Source: Sulfurospirillum arcachonense
Lineage (GTDB): Bacteria > Campylobacterota > Campylobacteria > Campylobacterales > Sulfurospirillaceae
Direction of reading: 5' to 3'
Assembly: GCA_015662785.1 (NCBI GenBank)
Contig: DQTM01000066.1
Coordinates: 1-6,148, forward strand
Length of the DNA: 6,148 nucleotides
This document shows positions 1-5,501 of this stretch, piece by piece. Position numbers and translations under genes: made by a program. How positions within the stretch are numbered: position 1 is the stretch's first letter; every line of letters begins with the position of its first letter. Under the pieces are notes generated by a model. It had not been told where the DNA came from. It worked only from the letters and a program-made list of their open reading frames with translations, and searched no databases.

Positions 1-518
1 CCATAACCAAAAGTACTTCCTCTCTCAGTTAGCCATACTTTGTTTGCACGAGCAACTTCTTTTCCCTCTTCCATCACACCACGAGTCTCTAGTACTTTTT
101 TAACTGAGTATCTCATATCTGCTGGGTTTAAAAACTGCCCTTTTTTAATGTTTACTACAGCATCTGTTTTAGCAGCCTCAACAAGCAAATCAGTCTGACG
201 ACATAAAAATGCAGGAATTTGAAGAACATCAACCACTTCTGCAACAGGTTTTGCTTGAGTAGGAACGTGAATATCAGTCAAAAGGTTATATCCAAACTCT
301 TTTCTCACCTCTTCAAGAATTTTTAAACCCTCATCAATTCCCGGACCTCTAAAACTGTCTAGGCTTGTTCTATTTGCTTTATCAAAACTAGATTTAAAAT
401 AAAAATCTATAGTTTCATCTTCATGATATTTCATCAACTGCTTTGCTACTGAAAACAACTTTTCTCTGCTCTCTATGACACAAGGTCCTGCTATTAAAAT
501 CAATTTTTTTCCTTCCAT
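1..518 (-). CDS. kdsA: 3-deoxy-8-phosphooctulonate (Kdo-8-P) synthase, 5' part
   Basis: This enzyme condenses phosphoenolpyruvate with D-arabinose 5-phosphate to give Kdo-8-phosphate, the cytosolic precursor of the Kdo sugar that joins lipid A to the LPS core. The first 172 codons are present; the rest of the usual ~270 residues lies beyond the left edge. Visible family motifs, in order, are AGPCVIES (residues 10-17), KSSFDKANRTS (42-52), FRGPG (56-60), TDIH (81-84), AFLCRQTD (103-110), NIKKGQF (123-129) and ERGSTFGY (165-172). Cys13 in GPC matches the metal-ligand cysteine of the metal-dependent class; the E. coli enzyme has Asn there. The start is the ATG at 518. The frame stays open upstream to a stop at 588-590 but has no other usual start codon. 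Only a weak purine-rich site precedes the ATG, and it lies inside a predicted hairpin. It follows the EamA gene by 72 bases on the same strand and is probably cotranscribed with it. Confidence 0.95.
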   Translation of the reverse strand, partial: MEGKKLILIAGPCVIESREKLFSVAKQLMKYHEDETIDFYFKSSFDKANRTSLDSFRGPGIDEGLKILEEVRKEFGYNLLTDIHVPTQAKPVAEVVDVLQIPAFLCRQTDLLVEAAKTDAVVNIKKGQFLNPADMRYSVKKVLETRGVMEEGKEVARANKVWLTERGSTFGY

Positions 519-524
519 TTTACT

Positions 525-558
525 GTTCTTACGCGGTGAACAAAGTCCACCTAAGAAC
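525..558 (-). repeat. long inverted repeat in the kdsA leader (hairpin)
   Basis: In minus-strand RNA, GTTCTTA (558-552) pairs with TAAGAAC (531-525), and GGTGGAC (551-545) pairs with GTTCACC (541-535). The loop is TTT and there is a three-base GCG bulge on the 3' side, giving 14 base pairs with a single G-U. On the plus strand the wobble becomes an A-C mismatch, so the structure suits minus-strand RNA, the direction of kdsA. The 3' arm ends six bases before the kdsA ATG and contains the only purine-rich AAGAA that could act as its ribosome binding site. No T-run follows, so it is not a standard terminator. A role in kdsA translation, or membership of a dispersed repeat family, is inference. 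Confidence 0.6.
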
Positions 559-569
559 CAACTAAAGCT

Positions 570-583
570 TAGGCTTTCGCCTA
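570..583 (-). repeat. short GAAA-tetraloop hairpin upstream of kdsA
   Basis: The minus strand reads TAGGC-GAAA-GCCTA, a 5-bp stem closed by a GNRA-type loop, 8 bases after the EamA stop codon. Its 3' arm is part of CCTAAG (573-568), which could instead pair with CTTAGG (555-550) in the neighbouring hairpin. The two folds are mutually exclusive. The function is unknown. Confidence 0.45.
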
Positions 584-590
584 GAAATTA

Positions 591-1466
591 CTATTTGCTA
601 TCTTTAGCCACTAAAATTCCGCCAATAATTACTAGGATTATACCAAAAGCTCCCCAAAAATCTGGTAAAGCATCTCCAAGCATAACACCAACTATAAGTG
701 AAAAAAGTATATTTGAGTAACTTACAGCTCCAACTATACCTGCTTTAGTAGCTCCATATGCTTTTGTCATATAAATTTGAGCTACTGTGGCACTCACTCC
801 TAAGCCTAAAATATATCCCCACATTTTAAAATCTGGCACTACAAAAGTAGCCTTTAAAAACTCTACATGTAGATAATCATTGAAAACCATAAGCAGTACT
901 GGTCCTATAGTTCCAACTAGCATAAATGACAATACTATTACTCTGGTATCGTAGTACTTTTTTAACTCTTTTACGCTTGTGTATGCTAAAGCTGCTCCCA
1001 CACCACTGAGAAGTCCTAGTATATCTGTAAGTTCAAGCTGTAGTCCATCTGGTTTCATAATGAAAATTATGCCTATGAAACCAACTATAAGAGCTAAAAT
1101 CTCTCTAGTTCCTATCTTCTCTTTCAAAAACCAAAAAGCAAGAAGAGCTGTAAACATAGGAGAAGTTCTTGAAAATGTCATCGCGTCAGCTAGGGAAATG
1201 TGAGCTATGTTGTAAAAAAATGCAACTAGAGCCATAAAACCCATCAAACCACGGAAAAAGAGTAAAAATGGTTTCCCACCAACTTGCTTCACCGGTATCT
1301 TTAAAAATGCAACTGCTATAAGAACTGTTCCAACTATGTTTCTAAAAAAAACAACTTCAAGTGAAGGCATAGAAGTGCTAAGCTCTTTTGCAAATGCGCC
1401 CATAAAAGCAAAACAAAACGAGGCAAAAAGCATATACCATACGCCTATATTAACCGACTTAATCAA
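591..1466 (-). CDS. EamA / drug-metabolite (DMT) family transporter
   Basis: This is an inner-membrane permease of 291 residues, the normal size for a ten-helix DMT protein made of two EamA repeats (about residues 8-138 and 147-287). Hydrophobic segments lie near residues 9-27, 38-55, 70-88, 97-113, 122-137, 147-164, 175-194, 215-232, 243-262 and 267-286. Typical family features are FRGLMGF (71-77), ADAMTFSRTSPMF (93-105) before the fourth helix, the cytosolic FLKEKIG loop (113-119) between repeats, and the small-residue-rich helix at 238-262. The substrate cannot be told; family members move amino acids, nucleotides, drugs and other small metabolites. The start is a TTG: a stop (TGA at 1469-1467) sits immediately upstream in frame, and AGGAG (1477-1473) lies six bases before it. 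The gene overlaps the DUF3108 gene by 8 bases, so the two are probably translationally coupled, and kdsA follows downstream. Confidence 0.92.
   Translation of the reverse strand: MIKSVNIGVWYMLFASFCFAFMGAFAKELSTSMPSLEVVFFRNIVGTVLIAVAFLKIPVKQVGGKPFLLFFRGLMGFMALVAFFYNIAHISLADAMTFSRTSPMFTALLAFWFLKEKIGTREILALIVGFIGIIFIMKPDGLQLELTDILGLLSGVGAALAYTSVKELKKYYDTRVIVLSFMLVGTIGPVLLMVFNDYLHVEFLKATFVVPDFKMWGYILGLGVSATVAQIYMTKAYGATKAGIVGAVSYSNILFSLIVGVMLGDALPDFWGAFGIILVIIGGILVAKDSK
863..872. repeat. CTACATGTAG palindrome, first of six TACATGTA copies
   Basis: The 10-base palindrome occurs exactly at 863-872, 1833-1842 and 2070-2079. Its 8-base core TACATGTA also occurs at 4591-4598, 5118-5125 and 5826-5833. 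All six lie inside genes, and five encode Leu-His-Val in the same register (CTA or TTA, CAT, GTA). With GC near 35% (my estimate by eye), about 0.2 copies of the core would be expected by chance in this length. Confidence 0.6.
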
Positions 1467-2196
1467 TCATTTCTCCTCTTATGTCACCAAAAAATAGCAC
1501 ATCTTTAAGTATGGCTTGTTGACAAAGTCCATCATCTCTTAGGTTTATTAAAAGCTCTCCCTTGTCACTTGAAAATATATCATCATTGACTATAACTCTC
1601 ATCAAATGCCCACTTTTCCAATCAAATTCATCTTTTACAAGTAAAGGTTTTACATCTATGCGACCATCTGTTTTATTTGCACCTACTGCATAAAATGTTG
1701 ACTCAGTTTTTACTTCTAAGCTAGGCAACATCTTTTTAAAGTTAAAAAATAGAGAAAGTAAATCATTTGGAGCGTAGTAATCACCATCTTTTTTCTCGTA
1801 AGTTACTTGCTTTCCTTTTTGTTTTGTTTGCTCTACATGTAGCTCTTTTGTATCATGAGAAAAGATATACTTTTTTATATCTTTTTTTAGTACTGTTTCA
1901 CCCTCGTGACTTGAGTACCTCTGCACTGTTTTTTGATAATAATCAGGAACTAAAATTCCATCGTTATCAATTTTACCAGAACTAACATACCACTCTTCTC
2001 TCTCTCCACTAAGCAGATTTGCCATACCTGTTGTTTTTGCATGGATTGTTATTTTATACTTTTTATTCTCTACATGTAGATTAGTTTTTGCGATTCCTAT
2101 TTGACCAAATATCCCAAAAGATACTTTGTACTTGGCACTTATATCAGTGGCAATCAGTGAAGTGGCTAAAATAAATAGTAAAATTATATGACTCAA
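1459..2196 (-). CDS. DUF3108-family secreted protein
   Basis: This is a 245-residue protein with a cleavable-looking signal peptide: a hydrophobic stretch at residues 4-16 and likely cleavage near Ala21, after ATDISA. The mature part begins YKVSFGIFGQIGIAKTNL and continues with KITIHAKTTGMANLLSG (48-64), EEWYVSSG (67-74) and GILVPDYY (80-87). That layout of beta-strands, with an early 'parental structure' repeat and a middle APNDLLSLFFNF segment (142-153), fits the DUF3108 family of periplasmic proteins, whose biochemical role is not established. The start is a TTG supported by AAGGA seven bases upstream and by the signal peptide beginning directly after it; no ATG is available nearby. A divergent promoter region lies just upstream, so this is the first gene of the leftward operon. 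The family assignment rests on overall pattern rather than catalytic residues. Confidence 0.82.
   Translation of the reverse strand: MSHIILLFILATSLIATDISAKYKVSFGIFGQIGIAKTNLHVENKKYKITIHAKTTGMANLLSGEREEWYVSSGKIDNDGILVPDYYQKTVQRYSSHEGETVLKKDIKKYIFSHDTKELHVEQTKQKGKQVTYEKKDGDYYAPNDLLSLFFNFKKMLPSLEVKTESTFYAVGANKTDGRIDVKPLLVKDEFDWKSGHLMRVIVNDDIFSSDKGELLINLRDDGLCQQAILKDVLFFGDIRGEMID
1473..1477 (-). promoter_or_regulatory. ribosome binding site for the TTG start of the EamA gene
   Basis: AGGAG on the minus strand lies six bases before the TTG at 1466. It sits inside the last codons of the DUF3108 gene. An ATG at 1470-1468 belongs to the upstream frame and is too close to this site, which supports the TTG as the start. 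Confidence 0.75.
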
Positions 2197-2203
2197 AGTC
2201 AGT

Positions 2204-2208
2204 TCCTT
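2204..2208 (-). promoter_or_regulatory. ribosome binding site for the TTG start of the DUF3108 gene
   Basis: AAGGA on the minus strand is seven bases from the TTG at 2196. It decides the start of a gene that has no nearby ATG. Confidence 0.7.
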
Positions 2209-2224
2209 ATATGTTATATATTCT

Positions 2225-2230
2225 ATTATA
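2225..2230 (-). promoter_or_regulatory. -10 box of the leftward promoter (DUF3108-EamA-kdsA)
   Basis: A perfect TATAAT on the minus strand is preceded by a run of six T and a G. Transcription would start near 2218, giving a leader of roughly 20 bases. No good -35 box is seen 16-18 bases upstream, as is common in Campylobacterota, where T-rich upstream sequence replaces it. Confidence 0.55.
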
Positions 2231-2240
2231 CAAAAAATTG

Positions 2241-2249
2241 TGTTAGAAT
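2241..2249 (+). promoter_or_regulatory. extended -10 box of the rightward promoter (mscS-like gene and export operon)
   Basis: TGTTAGAAT fits the extended -10 pattern TGnTAnAAT and follows an A-rich stretch. Transcription would begin near 2256, about 20 bases before the ATG at 2278; the ribosome site AAAGG is at 2267-2271. It lies back to back with the leftward -10 box, only 10 bases apart, so the two promoters could not easily be occupied at the same time. Confidence 0.55.
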
Positions 2250-2277
2250 TCGTTTATATTTTTAATAAAGGCTATCC

Positions 2278-3354
2278 ATGCAAGAACTTTTAGAGTACAC
2301 CATATTTGATATAAAAGCTACCGATATTATCATATCTATAGGCATACTATTTATTGCTTATTTTTTCAAACTGCAACTCACAAAAATAATTCTTAAAAAC
2401 ATACGACTAGTAACAGCAAAAACTAAAACTAATCTTGATGACAAACTGTTAGGTATTATTGAACCTCCTTTAAAGTTTTCAGTACTTATACTAGGATTCT
2501 ATTTCGCAGAACAGTGGATAAGTATCGAAGGTTTTCAACCAATCGCAACTAGTATAGAAAAAACCCTTATAGTATTTACTATATTTTGGACACTTTATCG
2601 AGCTATCAATGAGTTTTCATATATTTTTACAAACTTTTCATCTAAATTTGGTAAAAATTTAGATGAAGATATATCAAACTTTATAATCAAATTTTTAAAA
2701 GTAATTATACTAATCATAGGAGCTATGACCATATTGGATGGCTGGGGTATCAATGTTGGTGCATTTGTCGCTTCCCTTGGTCTTATAGGTATGGCATTTG
2801 CCTTAGCTGCAAAAGATACGGCTGCAAATCTATTTGGTTCTTTGGTTATCTTCTCAGACAAACCATTTAAAAAAGGTGATTGGATTTTGACTCCCGATGT
2901 AGAGGGAACAATAGAGAGCATAGGCATACGCTCAACAAGAGTAAGAACTTTTGCTCAAGCACTAGTGAGTATACCAAACGCTGTGATAGCCAACTCTGCT
3001 ATCACTAACTGGTCATTGATGGGGAAAAGAAGAATAAAAATGAGACTAGGACTCACCTACTCAACAAATGCAATTCAAATGGAAAATATTCTAAATGATT
3101 TAAGGCAAATGCTTAAAAAACATCCCGATGTCCATCAAGATACTATTATGATTTATTTTGATAAGTTTGAAGACAGCTCACTTAGTCTGTTTTGTTACTT
3201 TTTTACTACGACTACAGTCTGGGCAGAGTATCTTCAAGTCAAAGAAAACATCAATCTAAAGATGATGAAAATCATAGAAGACAATGGAGCATCATTTGCA
3301 TTTCCAAGTCAATCTATTTATGTAGAGAGTATGCCTAAGAACGAGATGATTTAG
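2278..3354 (+). CDS. MscS-family small-conductance mechanosensitive channel
   Basis: This is an inner-membrane channel that opens when membrane tension rises, releasing solutes on osmotic downshock. At 358 residues it is somewhat longer than E. coli MscS (286), with extra N-terminal helices. Hydrophobic segments lie near residues 15-33, 62-80, 94-112 and 135-153, followed by the pore-lining helix at about 158-190. The pore segment has the Gly/Ala-rich MscS pattern GLIGMAFALAAKDTAANLFGS (168-188). The soluble beta-domain follows: FKKGDWI (197-203), EGTIESIGIRSTRVRTF (209-225) and SIPNAVIANSAITNWS (231-246). Near the C-terminus, FAFPSQSIYVE (340-350) matches the end of the cytosolic vestibule. 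The ATG at 2278 has AAAGG six bases upstream. The gene ends in TAGTG, where the last G of the stop is the first base of the next gene's GTG. It therefore probably shares a transcript with the export operon. It appears intact. Confidence 0.95.
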   Translation: MQELLEYTIFDIKATDIIISIGILFIAYFFKLQLTKIILKNIRLVTAKTKTNLDDKLLGIIEPPLKFSVLILGFYFAEQWISIEGFQPIATSIEKTLIVFTIFWTLYRAINEFSYIFTNFSSKFGKNLDEDISNFIIKFLKVIILIIGAMTILDGWGINVGAFVASLGLIGMAFALAAKDTAANLFGSLVIFSDKPFKKGDWILTPDVEGTIESIGIRSTRVRTFAQALVSIPNAVIANSAITNWSLMGKRRIKMRLGLTYSTNAIQMENILNDLRQMLKKHPDVHQDTIMIYFDKFEDSSLSLFCYFFTTTTVWAEYLQVKENINLKMMKIIEDNGASFAFPSQSIYVESMPKNEMI

Positions 3355-3709
3355 TGAAAAAAGTATTTCTATTTTTAGCATTTATTTCGTTACTAAATGC
3401 TGACATAAACATAAAAGATGCTTGGCAAAAAGTGACCTTTCACTTCTAGTGGAAAAAACATACAAAGAGATGCTTCAATATAGAACAGAGTATGAAGCTC
3501 TAAGCTCATCACTAGCTCTTGCTCGTGAAAACTTACGACTAAGAGAGTTAGCTTTTAAGGAAGGTCTTGCAACCTCAGTAGATGTTGTTGATGCCCAAAT
3601 GTTTCTAACAGGGGCAAAAACAAAAAGATTAAATGCAATATATAACTACGTTCAAAAAATTTCACAACTTGCTGTTTTAAGTGGTAAAAGTGAGCTATTT
3701 TTTGGGTAG
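3354..3709 (+). pseudogene. TolC-family outer-membrane efflux protein, internally deleted remnant
   Basis: A full gene would encode a trimeric outer-membrane exit duct of about 420 residues for a tripartite exporter. Here the start is GTG at 3354, sharing a base with the upstream stop. It reads MKKVFLFLAFISLLNA, a clear signal peptide with cleavage after Ala16, then the mature N-terminus DINIKDAWQKV, and stops at 3447-3449. The frame one base back, open from 3404 and with a TTG at 3422, encodes the family's last long helices: SDLSLLVEKTYKEM, LALARENLRLRELAFKEGLATS, VDVVDAQMFL and YNYVQKISQLAVLSGK, ending at 3709. About 300 residues are absent, including both beta-hairpins that build the outer-membrane barrel. 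The break falls at GCAAAAAGTGA (3425-3435); one extra A in the A5 run would join the pieces in frame. The 3' piece has no ribosome site of its own. It is almost certainly not a working channel as written. Confidence 0.85.
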
Positions 3710-4383
3710 GAACAACTTTTTATAAAGCATATCAACCAAAACCTTTAAGCCTTCAAGGAGAGATAGATGCTCAACAACTTATGCAAACAACCTATAAGCG
3801 TATAAAAAAACTCTATGAAGAGGGTGTTTTATCTCAACAAAAGCATGATGAAGCATACACCAAACTACAAGCTTCAAAGTACACTTCTAACGCAGCAAAA
3901 CAACTTTACATTATGGCAAAAGAGGGAGCAAGAAGCGAAGACAAAAGAGCTGCCTTAGCTAAGGAAGAGGTATATGCAGGAAAAATAGACGAAGTAGAAG
4001 CTTATGTAAAAGAGTTAAATCTCTACTCCTTTCACAATGGTGAAGTCACTTCTGTTCTTATCCATGAGGGTGAACTTGCGCCTACTGGATTTCCTGTAGT
4101 CACATTGACAAATATGAATGACTCATGGGCTAGATTTACGGTTCGAGAAGACCTTCTTCCTAGATTTAAAAAAGGAAAGAAATTCAGTGTAAAACTTCTA
4201 GGACTTGGTAATGAAACTTATGAATTTGAAGTAACTTTCATATCAGTCATGGGAAGCTTCGCTACATGGAAAGCACCACAAGCAGGAAAAGGCTTCGATA
4301 TGAAAAGCTTTGAAGTACACATGCGTCCAACTAAACCAATCAAAGACCTAAGAGTAGGTATGAGTGTTCTTTTAGAATTATGA
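3694..4383 (+). pseudogene. HlyD-family membrane fusion (periplasmic adaptor) protein, truncated remnant
   Basis: Adaptors of this family link an inner-membrane ABC exporter to TolC. The frame is open from 3694, for 229 codons against the usual 320-350. It begins AIFWVGTTFYKAYQ, which looks like the end of the N-terminal membrane anchor, then PLSLQGEIDAQQ, the first strand after the anchor. It then jumps at about 3772-3780 to LMQTTYKRIKKLYEEGVLS, the second helix of the alpha-hairpin. About 75 residues are missing: the first lipoyl half and the first hairpin helix. What follows looks normal: KEGARSEDKRAALAKEE, the second lipoyl half HNGEVTSVLIHEGELAPTGF (codons from 4033), the beta-barrel, and a final RVGMSVLLEL. 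No start codon or ribosome site suits the N-terminus. The first in-frame ATG, 3781, would give 200 residues with no signal or anchor and no suitably spaced ribosome site. It overlaps the next gene by ATGA. Confidence 0.84.
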
Positions 4384-5501
4384 TAAATGCTTTTAGATTA
4401 GAACTAATAGAGATAAAAAACTCATTTTATCTCTTCTCTTTGCTAACTTGGATTCCTCTTGTTAGTTTTTTACTTATAATTTCTATCTTTAATGAGGGCG
4501 TTGTAAGGGACTTGCCTATAAGCGTAGTTGACCATGACAACAGCAAACTTTCACGTCAAATCATAACGCAAATAAATACAAATTCAACTCTACATGTAAA
4601 GGGTTTACAAGCAGATTTAAAACAAGCAAGCATAGATATAGTTTCAAGCAATATATATGCAACTGTTGTGATACCTAAACACTTTGAGAAAGATGTTTTA
4701 CAAAAGAAACAACCACAAATAACAGCATTTATTAACACCCAATATTTACTCATAGGCAAGATGATAAACTCTGCACTAAGCTCAACCATACAACAAAGCT
4801 CTGCAAGAGTAGATTTTGTATCAAATCTAAGAAAAGATGGACAATTCTCAACTGCTGGAAACTTGGCTTCGCCTATAGGCATACAAGTAACCCCATTTTT
4901 CAATACCTATCAAAACTACTTTTTGTTTTTAGTTTCTGCCATCATACCTACACTTTTACAGATACTCATAGCATTAGCTATCATTGCTTCAATGAGTAGA
5001 ACATTTAAGGCAAAAAAAGAGAAAGAGTTTTTTAAAAATGGAATAATAAGTGCACTCATAGGAAAAACTCTACCTTACACACTTGCCTTTTTTGGTTGGG
5101 GAGTGATGTTTCTTCTTTACATGTACGGCTATGAAACATGGGAATTTCAAGGCTCTTTTGGGGTGACTTTTTTAGCTCTACTTCTTATGATTTTAGCTTA
5201 CGAGGGAGTTGCACTGTTCTTTTTTGTAATTAGCTTCGATTATGTTAGAGCACTTAGCCTTGCAGCACTTTATACGGCTCCTGCTTTTGCTTTTTTAGGA
5301 ATCACATTTCCAGTGAGCAGTATGCCTGAGTTCGCCCTTGTTTGGCACAATCTTTTGCCAATCTCACACTACTTAAAAATCCAAATTTCACAAGCGAGTT
5401 ATGGAGCTCCTGTTAGTGAAGTCGTACCACTTCTTCTAAATCTTATTTGGTTTTTACCAATGTGGATTTTTGTGATAATTAGATTGAGGAAAAAAATATG
5501 A
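4380..5501 (+). CDS. ABC-2 type exporter permease (first of pair)
   Basis: This is a 373-residue inner-membrane subunit of an ABC-2 family exporter with the layout of the YhhJ/YbhS/YbhR-type permeases: one N-terminal helix (about 16-37), a large periplasmic domain (38-178), then five helices (about 180-205, 228-250, 258-285, 288-310, 347-368). The periplasmic domain opens with LPISVVDHDNSKLSRQI (45-61), a signature of this family, and AFLGITFPVSSMP (304-316) is the usual loop before the last helix. The ATG overlaps the adaptor stop as ATGA and has no good ribosome site, so translation probably depends on ribosomes finishing the adaptor gene, which is broken here. It overlaps the next permease in the same way. 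The gene itself shows no damage. Paired half-transporters of this type need a separate ATPase, not seen in the window. The substrate is unknown. Confidence 0.9.
   Translation: MINAFRLELIEIKNSFYLFSLLTWIPLVSFLLIISIFNEGVVRDLPISVVDHDNSKLSRQIITQINTNSTLHVKGLQADLKQASIDIVSSNIYATVVIPKHFEKDVLQKKQPQITAFINTQYLLIGKMINSALSSTIQQSSARVDFVSNLRKDGQFSTAGNLASPIGIQVTPFFNTYQNYFLFLVSAIIPTLLQILIALAIIASMSRTFKAKKEKEFFKNGIISALIGKTLPYTLAFFGWGVMFLLYMYGYETWEFQGSFGVTFLALLLMILAYEGVALFFFVISFDYVRALSLAALYTAPAFAFLGITFPVSSMPEFALVWHNLLPISHYLKIQISQASYGAPVSEVVPLLLNLIWFLPMWIFVIIRLRKKI

Noticed and set aside
525..558. Rho-independent terminator between the EamA gene and kdsA
   Set aside because: The stem is strong, but on the minus strand it is followed by AGTAAAATGG, with no run of T. 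On the plus strand it is followed by CAACTAAAG, again with no run of T.
475..720. Plus-strand open frame crossing the kdsA start, the leader and the EamA end
   Set aside because: It is antisense to two well-supported genes, has no ribosome site or family resemblance, and is compositionally explained by them.
2595..2927. Minus-strand open frame inside the mechanosensitive channel gene
   Set aside because: It lies fully antisense to a conserved protein and has no recognisable domain or promoter. The same applies to the antisense frame at 4556-4903 and the frames opposite the EamA and DUF3108 genes.
3422..3449. Programmed -1 frameshift rescuing the TolC remnant
   Set aside because: The slip site is only CAA AAA G, where one tRNA could re-pair but not both. 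No downstream hairpin is evident, and the product would still lack the barrel.
3354..3709. A novel half-size outer-membrane channel
   Set aside because: The retained part is signal peptide plus the last coiled helices. None of the beta-strands that cross the outer membrane is left.
3767..3805. ATG with a perfect AAGGAG site six bases upstream, a 12-codon frame
   Set aside because: The AAGGAGAG arises from codons for Gln-Gly-Glu in the adaptor frame, and the tiny peptide resembles nothing. It is most likely fortuitous, though it shows that no good site serves the ATG at 3781.
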